From: Roseiflexaceae bacterium
GTDB taxonomy: Bacteria > Chloroflexota > Chloroflexia > Chloroflexales > Roseiflexaceae
NCBI GenBank assembly: GCA_947450095.1
Contig: CANFUF010000002.1
Coordinates: 1-64,000 of the forward strand
Direction: 5' to 3'
Length of the DNA stretch: 64,000 nt
This document shows positions 43,803 to 53,200 of the stretch, one piece after another; the first letter of the stretch is position 1, and each line of letters opens with the position of its first letter. The notes below the pieces were generated by a model. It ran no database searches. It was not told the DNA's origin and worked only from the letters and a program-made list of their open reading frames with translations. The translations under genes and the position numbers were made by a program.

Positions 43803-46577
43803 CTAGTTTTCGTCACCGAGCTTGACTGCATCAGCAATGCGCAGGCGTTGGACGGTGTTGAATGCGAGGAAGGCAGTCCCCGCTAATGCAATTGCATAGA
43901 TGAGCACCATCACTGCTAACGTGCCCCATGCGGTGAGTGGTTGATTGCTGGGTACGTCGGGGTGGGGGGCAACGCCGGCTTTGATATATGGCAAAATTGT
44001 ATTCGCAGTGCTAATCGCAGCAGTGAGTCCGCAAATAATACCACTCCCGGTAACAATACTTTGTTCGATGATGATAACACTTCGTGCACTGCGCATCGGC
44101 ATACCCATCGCTTGGAGCATCCCTAATTCGATTGAGCGTTGGCGTAAGGTGGCGAGGGCACTCACAAAAATAGCCATGATGCTCAACCCGGTGGCTGCCA
44201 CGAAGCCGACACTCAACATGCCAAATAGCCCTTGGCGTTCGGGGCGGGTGAATTCGTGGAGGCGGGTGACTTCGAGGTCTATGATATCGAGGACGGGAAT
44301 AGCAGCGCCCCGGGCCGCCGTATAGAGTTCATCGAGCGATACCGTGATATCACGCCGTACCCAGACATCGCTGGGGGGCATGAAGCCGATTTCGTCGCTG
44401 ATAAACGAGAGATTGGTGACGATGAACGGGCGATCAGTGGCGTATTGCCCAGGCCAACCGGTAACAATCCCCACGATGCGCATGCGTGTTTCTTGTTCGA
44501 CGTCATCGACGACGAGTGTTACCGCAATCCGATCGCCGATGGCACTGGTACCTGCGATGTTTTGGCTAATAATGACGCCGTCACGAGTGCGGGCAAGTTG
44601 ATTCATCAAACTACCAAGGGCATTGTTATTGCCCAGCCATTCGTCACGGAAATAAGGGACGACTGCAGGGAATCGTTTTCGGTCAACACCAATCAAATTG
44701 GTGTCAATTTGTTTCTCCCCGAGATTAATCCGGGCGGCATAGACTCCTACCGGTGCATAATCGAGGATCCCAGGGATTTTTTTGTGGGCCCCGAGTGGTG
44801 TGAGTAAATAGCGTTCGCCGCTCGTGCTCGCAGTTGTGCGCGAGGCCGCAGTTTCGACGAATTGGGTATCGGTACCGATGCGATAGCGTAAGCCATCGAG
44901 GCTGGCTTTGTCGACGGTAGCAGCCATCGAGGCCACATAACCACCGACTCCGAGCGTCAGGGTAAGCAGGAGGATGGTGGTTTGGAGGCGTTCTGGGCGG
45001 CGTGCCAGGCTTTGGAGCGCCAGAATTGGCGCAATGTTGTCACCACGCCGACTGATTTTTTCTGCCAAAACAAGTAGTAATGGAATGATGCGATTGGCAA
45101 TCAACGCCATCCCGAGTGTGGTAATAACGGGTAGCGCAAGGGTCAGGGGATTCGAAAACAAATCTCCTTCGCGAGACTGTTGTGATTGCAACTGGTAATA
45201 GCCATAACCGACTGCGGCTACAACCAAGACTTCGATTAAGAGGCGGGCGACAGAGCGGAGCTGATCACTGCGACGGGTTTTGCCGCTGGTGCTCAATGTA
45301 TTACGCCCTGACATGATGACCGGGCGAATCCCTAGTCCAATAATTAGTAGCGCAATTGCCGCAAATCCTACGAATGCGTTGGTCGGTAGTTGTGTGATAG
45401 GAGTGGCAATCGATGTGATTTGTAAAAAAGATTGGGTGCGTAACATGATTTGTGTGGCAAAAAGGGCACAGGGAATCGCAATGATGATGGTCAACGTGAC
45501 ATAAAATAGCCATTCAATCGCACTCACCCCGGCCATCCAAAGCACAGACACGCCCCGACTGCGTAACAAGGCGTATTCATCGCGACGGCGTTCATAATTG
45601 ATGGTGGCTAATTGCACTACAAAAAACAATGATAACAAGGCAATCGGTGCCGCTACGGCACCGGTACGAATCGTGAGTGAGTTAATCGTAGTCTGGGCGC
45701 TTTGGAAGCTGTCGAGCGGGCTCCGTTCGAGCTTGGCGGGGACCTTCGCTAATTCTTGCGCCAAGGTCCGAATGCGTGCTTCAAATGTGCCTACATCACC
45801 GGGTCCAAGCGCAAATGGTGCTGGTTGTAAATACCAGGCTGCTTGGGCTACGGCATCGGGGAATACCACACTGACTTGCGCTTGCATACTTTGGGGGGCA
45901 ACGAGAATCAACGATTCAAGGGTTGCGGGGTCGTACAACCAATCTGGGCTAGTGGGATCGAGTACTTTCCACAGTCCGACAATGGTAATGGGCAAGCTTT
46001 GTTTGCCGTTTGCGGTGCTTGCGACAATGGTGTCACCGACATTGAGTCCGAGCGCATTGGCACTATTCAATGAAATCAGGGCTTCGGTTTGGCTGGCAGT
46101 TGGTTTGGGCAACCGACCATTGACGACGCGCATATGATCTTCGACACCAATTAATGTGGCAATTGGTGCCGTGCCAAGGGGAATGCCCGCAGTCTGACCA
46201 TCGACCAGCATGATTTGTAACGGAATGGTACGAATGTGACGGGTAATGCGTTGGAGTGGTATCCCGAGGAATTGGGCAGCGTTTTGGGCCACCAAATTAT
46301 CAGCGGCCAAAATCGTCCGCCATGGGGTAGCTTTACCACCCCGGACATGGCGGAAAAGTAGCGACATGGCAGGGCGTTGGGTTTGTCTTGCTTGACTTGC
46401 CAGCTGATCATTGAGGATGCGTAATCCAGCGGCATCGGCATAACTCGGGACTAATAACCCGAGGGTGAGTGGTAATGTAAGTGCCACTAACAGTGCGACC
46501 GTGGCTGCCGGTGCGGAGATGGTGCGGCGCCAGGTGGCAGTCAACAATAACCGTACAGCGTGCCAACGTGCATTCAT
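43803..46577 (-). CDS. FtsX-like (MacB/LolCE-type) ABC permease
   Basis: A 924-residue membrane protein with an N-terminal helix, a large external domain (about 45-300), a first FtsX core (about 300-420, LLSLFFVVQLATINYERRRDEYALLRSRG), additional helices near 440-520, a second external domain, and a terminal FtsX core (about 790-915, ATLRQRSIELGMLQAMGMP). The duplicated layout resembles large permeases that work with LolD-like ATPases. It begins 2 nt after the adaptor gene, so the two are coupled. No ATPase lies in the operon; candidates are the pair at 6241-7790. Likely an exporter or envelope-lipid/lipoprotein mover; substrate unknown. Confidence 0.82.
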   Translation of the reverse strand: MNARWHAVRLLLTATWRRTISAPAATVALLVALTLPLTLGLLVPSYADAAGLRILNDQLASQARQTQRPAMSLLFRHVRGGKATPWRTILAADNLVAQNAAQFLGIPLQRITRHIRTIPLQIMLVDGQTAGIPLGTAPIATLIGVEDHMRVVNGRLPKPTASQTEALISLNSANALGLNVGDTIVASTANGKQSLPITIVGLWKVLDPTSPDWLYDPATLESLILVAPQSMQAQVSVVFPDAVAQAAWYLQPAPFALGPGDVGTFEARIRTLAQELAKVPAKLERSPLDSFQSAQTTINSLTIRTGAVAAPIALLSLFFVVQLATINYERRRDEYALLRSRGVSVLWMAGVSAIEWLFYVTLTIIIAIPCALFATQIMLRTQSFLQITSIATPITQLPTNAFVGFAAIALLIIGLGIRPVIMSGRNTLSTSGKTRRSDQLRSVARLLIEVLVVAAVGYGYYQLQSQQSREGDLFSNPLTLALPVITTLGMALIANRIIPLLLVLAEKISRRGDNIAPILALQSLARRPERLQTTILLLTLTLGVGGYVASMAATVDKASLDGLRYRIGTDTQFVETAASRTTASTSGERYLLTPLGAHKKIPGILDYAPVGVYAARINLGEKQIDTNLIGVDRKRFPAVVPYFRDEWLGNNNALGSLMNQLARTRDGVIISQNIAGTSAIGDRIAVTLVVDDVEQETRMRIVGIVTGWPGQYATDRPFIVTNLSFISDEIGFMPPSDVWVRRDITVSLDELYTAARGAAIPVLDIIDLEVTRLHEFTRPERQGLFGMLSVGFVAATGLSIMAIFVSALATLRQRSIELGMLQAMGMPMRSARSVIIIEQSIVTGSGIICGLTAAISTANTILPYIKAGVAPHPDVPSNQPLTAWGTLAVMVLIYAIALAGTAFLAFNTVQRLRIADAVKLGDEN

Positions 46578-46579
46578 GG

Positions 46580-48184
46580 TTATTGTCCAACCACAACATC
46601 GCCGAGGCGGAGCCCTTTGAGGATTTCGACTTGTTGGTCACTATGAATGCCGGTAACTACCGTCACGCGGCGTTCTTGGTCGGCTTCACGGAGGACGACA
46701 AAGGTACGTTCACCAAAGGTGCGAATTGCTTCTGGTGGGAGCCACAAGACATTTTCGTGACGTTCGAGAATGATTTTGACTTTGGCGACGGTATCTCCTG
46801 CCACCAATGCAAAGCCTTTATTGTCGACAACGGTGAATCTGGTGGTTTGATCGGGATCACCGAGCGCCCCACCGTTTTGGCCGTAGGGTGCGGGGAGCCG
46901 GCGGATAATGGCTGAGAGTACCAAGTCGGGGCGGGTGACGGGGCGGACTTCGACGCTTTGGCCTTCGCTGAGTAATTTCATGTTGTCAGGGCTAAGCGAT
47001 GCCGAAAACTCTACCTTTGTAGGGTCGGCAACTTCAATTGATGGCGTGAACGCGGTGACATTGGTCCCTTCGAAAATTGCCATTGAGGCCACCGTGCCGG
47101 CTTGAGTGGCGACAATTTGTCCATCAGCAACCGCTTGTTTTGCTTTTTCAAAGGCGCGCTTCGCCGCATCGACGGTTTTCTTTTCGCTACTCAAGGTGTC
47201 TGCCATGGCGCTAGCAAGCTCGGCTTCGGCGATTTCGAGGGTGGCACGGGCATCGCGTAAATCCGCATTATCACTACCAGCGAGTAATTTATCCCGTTCT
47301 TTACGGGCTTTTTCAAATGCCGTCGTTGCTTCATCGATTTTGAGTTGGCGATCTTCTTTGGAGCGTAGGGCGGTACGTTGGGCAGTTTGGACTGCTTTCT
47401 CGGCACTGCGTAAGGAATCGGTAGCGCTTGCAAAGGCTTTTTCGTAGGTATGTCTGCCTTCGGCGTCGAGGACATTGGGGATATATTTGCCATTAACAAA
47501 AATATACGGATTGGCAGGGTCGGTGCCATAACGATTTACCCAATCGAGATTCCAATACGCTTTGCTATAGTCGTATTGGGTATCGATGAGTGAATTGGTG
47601 GCGGTGGTAATGGCATAGGTGGCGTCATCGGCAGCGGTGGCGGTATCTTCGTCGGTGGTACGTACGGCGCGTTGTTTTTCGTCGAGGTTTTTTTGGGCTG
47701 CTTGGATGACATCGTTGTCACCACCAGGCAACAACAAATTGAGCGCATCGCGGGCATTGGCGACGGCTTTGCGTTTGGAATCAATCAGCTTGTTATTGAG
47801 TTTTACGGCAGTCGTATACGCAAGGTTGGCGGCATCCAAATCATCACTGGCTTTGCGCAGATCATCATTGACTTCATCTTGTTTCAGTTCAGCCAATAGC
47901 TGTCCACTAGTAACAATATCTCCAATCGCAACATGGATTTTGCTGACGACGCCGTCACGCCCAAAACTGAGTGTGTTGGATTGTACTGGGACGACCCGGG
48001 CGGTTTCTTCGATGACGCGCTCGATAACGCCTTGTGCCACTGTATAGGTCAATTCGGTCAAGCCGGGGTCTTCGGGGAGTGGAGTGGGCGTGGCTTGGAT
48101 AGCTGACTGCCCACTACTACAGGCACTCATGAACAGTGCCACACTCCAGAGCAACCAAAATTTGGTACGCCACATCAATTTCAT
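46580..48184 (-). CDS. HlyD/MacA-like membrane-fusion adaptor lipoprotein
   Basis: A 534-residue lipoprotein (lipobox FMSAC, Cys near residue 19). A biotinyl-lipoyl-like half (KIHVAIGDIVTSGQLLAEL, about 75-95) is interrupted by a long coiled coil (about 105-335, rich in Ala/Lys/Glu/Asp) and resumes at AKQAVADGQIVATQAGTVASM. Beta-barrel domains follow (EVRPVTRPDLVL, TVAKVKIILERHENVLWLP, FVVLREADQERRVTVVTGI). This is the adaptor layout of MacA-type exporters. Start ATG 48184 has AGGA 6 nt upstream; ATG 48220 lies inside the preceding gene. 11 nt after the tandem binding-protein gene, 2 nt before the permease. Confidence 0.85.
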   Translation of the reverse strand: MKLMWRTKFWLLWSVALFMSACSSGQSAIQATPTPLPEDPGLTELTYTVAQGVIERVIEETARVVPVQSNTLSFGRDGVVSKIHVAIGDIVTSGQLLAELKQDEVNDDLRKASDDLDAANLAYTTAVKLNNKLIDSKRKAVANARDALNLLLPGGDNDVIQAAQKNLDEKQRAVRTTDEDTATAADDATYAITTATNSLIDTQYDYSKAYWNLDWVNRYGTDPANPYIFVNGKYIPNVLDAEGRHTYEKAFASATDSLRSAEKAVQTAQRTALRSKEDRQLKIDEATTAFEKARKERDKLLAGSDNADLRDARATLEIAEAELASAMADTLSSEKKTVDAAKRAFEKAKQAVADGQIVATQAGTVASMAIFEGTNVTAFTPSIEVADPTKVEFSASLSPDNMKLLSEGQSVEVRPVTRPDLVLSAIIRRLPAPYGQNGGALGDPDQTTRFTVVDNKGFALVAGDTVAKVKIILERHENVLWLPPEAIRTFGERTFVVLREADQERRVTVVTGIHSDQQVEILKGLRLGDVVVGQ

Positions 48185-48194
48185 ATCAATCCTA

Positions 48195-51005
48195 TTACCG
48201 TGTTGTCGGTACGGCTTCATCGGTCATATAGCCCATGTAACTGGGATCGGCTTTTTTGGCACAGGTAGCATTGGTGTCGCCTTTACCGGCAGGGGTATTG
48301 GGGACAATCTTGGCCACACAATCGATGTACGCATCGGTGGCAGTTTGCGCCTTGGTAAGTGCTCCAGCTAAATCAGCTTTTTTGTTGAGTACGGTATCGA
48401 GTGCTTCGATGAGCCAATATTGTTCGACCATGTATTGAGAATTGCTATCGGTGGTGACTTTGAGTGGTTTTTGCATGAGTGGCGCTACTGCATCACGTAA
48501 CGGCAAAATATAACGGTTTTGTTCTTCAAACAATGCATCGTGGGCTTGGGCCGTCCGTGCCGGAATATTGCCGTAGGCGTTGACATTTGATTGCTGACTC
48601 ATATAGTCGATGAGGTGCATACATGCTTGGGGGTTGGTTGCTGTCGCCGAAATATGATACCCAATCATGGTCATATCACTAGAAAGCAACCCGAGTGTTC
48701 CCACCGGTGGGGGGGCCATCGCCGCCAAAAACGCTGGTTTGGATGCAGGGTCAGTTGTGACCGTAGCCGGGTCATATGAACCGAGGCTGGTATCAAACCA
48801 CATGGCGATTTTGCCTTGTGTCTGCAATTCCCAGCTCGGGTCGGGTGTGCTACTGGTCGCATCACGGCGATAATCGAACGCTGGTCTCGGCATGACATGG
48901 TGTTCGCTCGCAAGTTTAAGCCACCATTCGATACCTTTGATGGTGTTAGGGTCGGTATAGTTGGCGCGGACATTTTTGCCAGTGCCTTGCACCAATGCTC
49001 CGCCAAAGCGATTGACCCAGAAGGTCAAATCACCGGTGTAGTTGCCCATGCTGGAATACCCAAATACACCGTTGGCCGTTAGTGCTTTGGCTGCTTTGAG
49101 AAAATCGTCGGGGGTCCATTCGGCTGTCGGTGGGGTGAGTCCCACGGCACTAAAGAGTGCCGGCTGATAGACCAACCCGCGAATGTTGTAGTTGTGCGGG
49201 AATCCGATTAAACGTCCATTATTGCGGTAAATATCAAGTAATGCTTGCGGGATTTCGCTGGTTTTGATGGTGGTATCGGCATCTAGGAGCGGTTGCATGT
49301 CGGCAAGTAGCGCTACATCTTGGTCTGACACGGGGATGGCTTGATTCCACAAGAAACAATCACTCCGTTTGGCGGCATCACTAATCGTCATCGTCGTCGT
49401 GATGTTGTCTGTTTGAATGAGTTTGACAAAAATTCCTGGCTCTTGGGTTTTGAAATTTTTGAGGGCGCGGCGCATATCGGTGAGTGAAGTCCCATACGAT
49501 GCAAACGATATAGCAGTTTGATTGGGACCAGCCACTTGGGCTTCGGGTGTAGCGACAATGACAGGGCGTATGTCAGGTGTTGGGCTTGGGGTGGTTTGGG
49601 GTGTATTGGCATTATCTTGGATTTGCTTTATCGTTGTCGCCAACACTTCTTCGGGCGTTTTGGGGGGATTTTCAAATAACATTGAAATACTACCGATTAA
49701 TCCATACGCTACGGAAAAGTCTTGGTTGGGGTAATTTGTGATCACCGGCAAATGCGCTAAGGTGTATTCATAATCTGATTGTCGTTGTTTGTCATCAGAT
49801 TCACTCGTTGTTTGTTTGGCATCCAATGATTTACGGGCATTCAGGTACCCTGGATACGTGGGACCACTGTTGGTTGTTACTGTTTGGCGTGATAACCATT
49901 CGATAAACGTCCATGCTTCGGCAGGGTTTTTGGTGCCACCACTAATCATATAGCCTTCGCTGCCAAGGTTCAGATCACTCCCTGCAGTAAAGGGTTGTAC
50001 CGCATGCCCCACCGTAAATGATGGTGCGGGGGTAGTTGGGTCTCCGGTAAACAGCACGCCTTCATTCCAAATGGCAATTTTACCATCACGAACCATTTGG
50101 ATTGGGTCGGTAGGATTGTTAGCGCCTGCTATTTTGCCTGCACCCATGCCATCAGCCATGGCATACATTGGCTGGGAATAAATGACACCACGATTGACAA
50201 GATCGGCGTATTTTTTGAAGGCACCAATGATGCGAGGGTCGTTGGCTTTGAGGTCACTGACTTTCATCGAGAGCAAATCAACACCAGCTTCTTCGAGGAG
50301 GTACATCAAGGCATAATTGCCCCCATTGTCATACCAGCCATACCGTGTAACGATGTTGTTTTCTTTTTTGGTTAATTTTTCAGCAGTAGCTAATAAGTCA
50401 CTATATTTCCAATTTTGGGCAGGATTTGGAACGCCTTCGGCCTTGAAAAGATCTTGATTATACGAGAGCGATTGAATACTGATACTACGTGGCAATATGT
50501 ACATACTGCTATTTTGGATAAAACGTTCGAGAATCCCAGGATAATAATCATTTCGATCAAAACTGGTATCGGCATCCATGTATGGTTTCATGTCTAATAC
50601 CAACGGCGTGCCAATCGATTCTTTGTTGACATAAGCTGCTGGTGCGGTGTCTGCAATAGTAACGATACGCCGCAACATACTCATGGTGGAATCAGCGGGA
50701 TAATTCCCCGATTTATCTGCAGGTAGTTGTGTGGCATCATCGAGCGATACAATCACAACGTTGATATTGGGATGGGTATCATTGAATTGTTTGGCGAGTG
50801 CGATGTACATATCGCGTTCGTAATCATATGACGCATAACTAATCGTAACGGCACTACTCGCCACAGGAGTCCCACTTGCAATTGTGGGAGTGGGATTGTC
50901 GCCAGCAGGAATCGTAGGTAGCGTATTGTTACTGCTACTGCCACATGATGCTAGCAACGTAATGATGATGAACCAGTACCATAGTGGGGTGAAATGACGA
51001 CGCAT
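48195..51005 (-). CDS. Double solute-binding lipoprotein (two family-1 SBP domains in one chain)
   Basis: A 936-residue lipoprotein (lipobox LLASC, Cys21). Domain 1 (about 50-465) begins ISYASYDYERDMYIALAKQF; domain 2 (about 500-930) begins ISFASYGTSLTDMRRALKNF. Both have SBP_bac_1 features such as planned helices around EEAGVDLL or WLKLASEH and SGGTKNPAEAWTFIEWLS. A Pro/Thr linker with TPDIRPVIVATP joins them. Binding proteins of this family normally deliver sugars to importers, but the operon here continues into an HlyD adaptor and FtsX permease with no importer permease. The fused pair may sense or present substrate to the exporter; this is inference. Confidence 0.85.
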   Translation of the reverse strand: MRRHFTPLWYWFIIITLLASCGSSSNNTLPTIPAGDNPTPTIASGTPVASSAVTISYASYDYERDMYIALAKQFNDTHPNINVVIVSLDDATQLPADKSGNYPADSTMSMLRRIVTIADTAPAAYVNKESIGTPLVLDMKPYMDADTSFDRNDYYPGILERFIQNSSMYILPRSISIQSLSYNQDLFKAEGVPNPAQNWKYSDLLATAEKLTKKENNIVTRYGWYDNGGNYALMYLLEEAGVDLLSMKVSDLKANDPRIIGAFKKYADLVNRGVIYSQPMYAMADGMGAGKIAGANNPTDPIQMVRDGKIAIWNEGVLFTGDPTTPAPSFTVGHAVQPFTAGSDLNLGSEGYMISGGTKNPAEAWTFIEWLSRQTVTTNSGPTYPGYLNARKSLDAKQTTSESDDKQRQSDYEYTLAHLPVITNYPNQDFSVAYGLIGSISMLFENPPKTPEEVLATTIKQIQDNANTPQTTPSPTPDIRPVIVATPEAQVAGPNQTAISFASYGTSLTDMRRALKNFKTQEPGIFVKLIQTDNITTTMTISDAAKRSDCFLWNQAIPVSDQDVALLADMQPLLDADTTIKTSEIPQALLDIYRNNGRLIGFPHNYNIRGLVYQPALFSAVGLTPPTAEWTPDDFLKAAKALTANGVFGYSSMGNYTGDLTFWVNRFGGALVQGTGKNVRANYTDPNTIKGIEWWLKLASEHHVMPRPAFDYRRDATSSTPDPSWELQTQGKIAMWFDTSLGSYDPATVTTDPASKPAFLAAMAPPPVGTLGLLSSDMTMIGYHISATATNPQACMHLIDYMSQQSNVNAYGNIPARTAQAHDALFEEQNRYILPLRDAVAPLMQKPLKVTTDSNSQYMVEQYWLIEALDTVLNKKADLAGALTKAQTATDAYIDCVAKIVPNTPAGKGDTNATCAKKADPSYMGYMTDEAVPTTR

Positions 51006-51050
51006 ACCAACGCTACTTTCTGTAGGAAAAACTGATTTGAATTTATATAT

Positions 51051-51059
51051 AGTATATCA
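51051..51059 (-). promoter_or_regulatory. Putative extended -10 of the double binding-protein operon
   Basis: Minus strand reads TGATATACT (TGn plus TATACT), about 46 nt before the start codon. No good -35. Confidence 0.4.
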
Positions 51060-51259
51060 TTATCAGCGTGTAAATTTGGATGGTAACTAAATGATAGTGA
51101 TGTGTTAATTCACAGAATTATGCAGTTTTGGGATATGCATTTTGTTTATGCGTGTATATTTTTTTGGAAAAACCTGATGAGTATACTTTGGCTGTGTAGT
51201 ACATTAAACGCCCAAACCAATTCCCGCAGGACTGAACTCTTGCGATAATGGTCTTTCAG

Positions 51260-51293
51260 CACACGCGCACCCCTCACATGGGGTGCGCGTGTG
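51260..51293. terminator. 14-bp GC-rich inverted repeat between the two binding-protein genes
   Basis: Arms 51260-51273 and 51280-51293, 6-nt loop. Located after the single-domain gene in the direction of transcription. No U-run follows, so either a factor-assisted terminator or an mRNA-stabilising hairpin. Confidence 0.5.
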
Positions 51294-51351
51294 TGGAGCC
51301 AGTGACTTTGTTGGTGAGTTTTGAAATCCTATTGCTTGGAGATAGGTGAGA

Positions 51352-52902
51352 TTATTTCACCGGTGTCGCGACAGTGATTGGACGAATGTCTGGGGTAGGA
51401 GTTGGCCCATTATGAATTTGGTGTTCGCCATCGGATTGGATTAACTGAATGCTTTGATTCACGATTTCTTCGGCAGTTAACGTGGGATCACTAAATAACA
51501 TATCGGGACTACGAAGAATCACCTCAAGGAGTGGGAATTCTTTACCGACATCGTATGCTGGGGTTGTTATCGGTGGTAAATTGGCTATGGTGTATTCATA
51601 TGCTGATTGATAGGGTTGGCCTACTCCGCTCACCGCTGGTTGTAGCGCATCCAATGATTTCCGCGTGTTGGAATAGCCTTGGGGATATGATCGCAGGGGT
51701 TTGGTCATTGGTTGGCGTGACAACCATTCGATAAACGTCCATGTTTCGGCGGGGTTTTTCGTACCGCCACTAATCATATAACCACTGCTTTCGGGGTCAC
51801 TATGGATTTTAAATATCGGTTGCACGGCCTGGCCTATGGCAAATGATGGTGCAGGATTTACCGGTTTTCGTAGCACTTGGAGTGTATCATCTCGCCAGAT
51901 TGCGATTTTGCCAGCCAAAATCATTTGGTCTGGGTCTGAGGGCACCCCCGGCGAAGCTTCGGCGCCTTGACCGGCTGCAGGACGATCTGCCATGGGTTGT
52001 GAATAAATAACACCGCGATTCACGAGATCTGCGTACTTTTTGAGTGCGCTGACGATTTTGGGGGCATTTGCATCAAGTTCACTTTTTGTTAGTGAATAGA
52101 CATCAACACCGGCTTCTTTGAGTAAGTAAACAAATGTGGTGTCATAAATGCCATAGTAGCTTGTGTTATACAAGCCATAGCGGGTAATGGTGTTATTTTC
52201 TTTGCGCGTTAATTTTTCGGCAGTGGCTAAGACATCAGCGTATGTCCAATCTTGGGTAGGGCTTGGAATATTCGCTGTGGTAAATAGGTCTTGATTGTAG
52301 TTAAGCAGCGGCATGCTGATATTTCGTGGCAGCATGTAGATACTGCCATTTACCGTATAGCGATCGAGCACTCCTGCATAATAATCATTTTTATCAAAAC
52401 TGGTATCAGCATCCATATATGGTTTTAGGTCGAGAATAATTGGTGTGCCGATTGTCGTATTGATGAATAAATTACTACCAGGGATTACGTCTGCAGCACT
52501 TGCAAGGCGCCGTAATTGAAAGTTGTCTGAATCTTCAGGGGCATTCCCATCGCTATTAGGTTTACCAGTTGAGAGCGCATTATCGAGCGATACAATAACG
52601 ACATGGATGTTTGGGTGGGATTCGGTGAATTGTTTGGCTAGTGCGGTGTAGGTGTCTTTATCCGCATCGTACGCCACAAAACTAATCGTTACGTCTTTGA
52701 CAACGGTTGCAGTTGCGATTTCTGTAGGTGGGATCGCGGTACTTTCCAACGTGGCTGTGGGATTTTCGATGGTAGGGGGCGCAGGAACCGTGGTGCGTGC
52801 AATGGTTGGTGCGGGTTGGTCACTGCTTGTACTAGCACCACAAGAGACGAGCAGTGTCATCACAACGAGCCAATACCCAAAGGTGGAGTGAAGACGATAC
52901 AT
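51352..52902 (-). CDS. Family-1 solute-binding lipoprotein, single-domain paralogue
   Basis: A 516-residue lipoprotein (lipobox LLVSC, Cys21), closely similar to the first half of the double binding protein: FVAYDADKDTYTALAKQFTESHPNIHVVIVSLD, DLKPYMDADTSFDKNDYYAGVL and SGGTKNPAETWTFIEWLSRQ. It stops just after the linker sequence PTPDIRPITVATP, the point where the paralogue continues into domain 2. This suggests it arose from the two-domain form by loss of the second domain, or the reverse by fusion. No transporter subunits are adjacent. A TATACA at 52942-52947 could be its -10. Confidence 0.85.
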   Translation of the reverse strand: MYRLHSTFGYWLVVMTLLVSCGASTSSDQPAPTIARTTVPAPPTIENPTATLESTAIPPTEIATATVVKDVTISFVAYDADKDTYTALAKQFTESHPNIHVVIVSLDNALSTGKPNSDGNAPEDSDNFQLRRLASAADVIPGSNLFINTTIGTPIILDLKPYMDADTSFDKNDYYAGVLDRYTVNGSIYMLPRNISMPLLNYNQDLFTTANIPSPTQDWTYADVLATAEKLTRKENNTITRYGLYNTSYYGIYDTTFVYLLKEAGVDVYSLTKSELDANAPKIVSALKKYADLVNRGVIYSQPMADRPAAGQGAEASPGVPSDPDQMILAGKIAIWRDDTLQVLRKPVNPAPSFAIGQAVQPIFKIHSDPESSGYMISGGTKNPAETWTFIEWLSRQPMTKPLRSYPQGYSNTRKSLDALQPAVSGVGQPYQSAYEYTIANLPPITTPAYDVGKEFPLLEVILRSPDMLFSDPTLTAEEIVNQSIQLIQSDGEHQIHNGPTPTPDIRPITVATPVK

Positions 52903-53156
52903 GAAATAGGTATCACTTTCTGAAATATGAACAAGTTTTCATGTATATCTTATTACACGATGGATACACGCACAAAAAAACAATCCAATACCCAAAGGAG
53001 TTCCATCCGAAAATGTGAAAAGAACTAGGGTAATTGGCAATTGTCTCTCTGGAATGGATTGAAGGGACTCTGTTTTTTTGCATAAATAACCCGTGGTTGT
53101 GCAGATAATTTAGGTTTAATCACAATCAGACAGATACGTTGATTGTGGGTTGTATA

Positions 53157-53165
53157 TGCTATAAT
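53157..53165 (+). promoter_or_regulatory. Extended -10 promoter of ppc
   Basis: TGCTATAAT, a perfect extended -10. TTGATT at 53139-53144 gives only a 15-nt spacer. Predicted start near 53172 leaves about 29 nt of leader with GGAG at 53188-53191. Confidence 0.65.
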
Positions 53166-53200
53166 TCAGACAAATAAATCTTTGTATGGAGCGTCCCAAT

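Larger units (their letters stand above)
51006..51351. other. Intergenic region upstream of the double binding-protein gene
   Basis: A 346-nt AT-rich gap. It holds the extended -10 at 51051-51059 for the downstream gene and the 14-bp inverted repeat at 51260-51293. I saw no coding remnant of a second SBP domain after the single-domain paralogue. Confidence 0.6.

Noticed and set aside
51260-51293. Strong Rho-independent terminator
   Set aside because: The stem is good but no U-run follows on either strand; kept only as a low-confidence hairpin.
52903-53156. T-box or other riboswitch upstream of ppc
   Set aside because: Some complementary stretches and a T-run are present but no conserved T-box or known riboswitch core was found.
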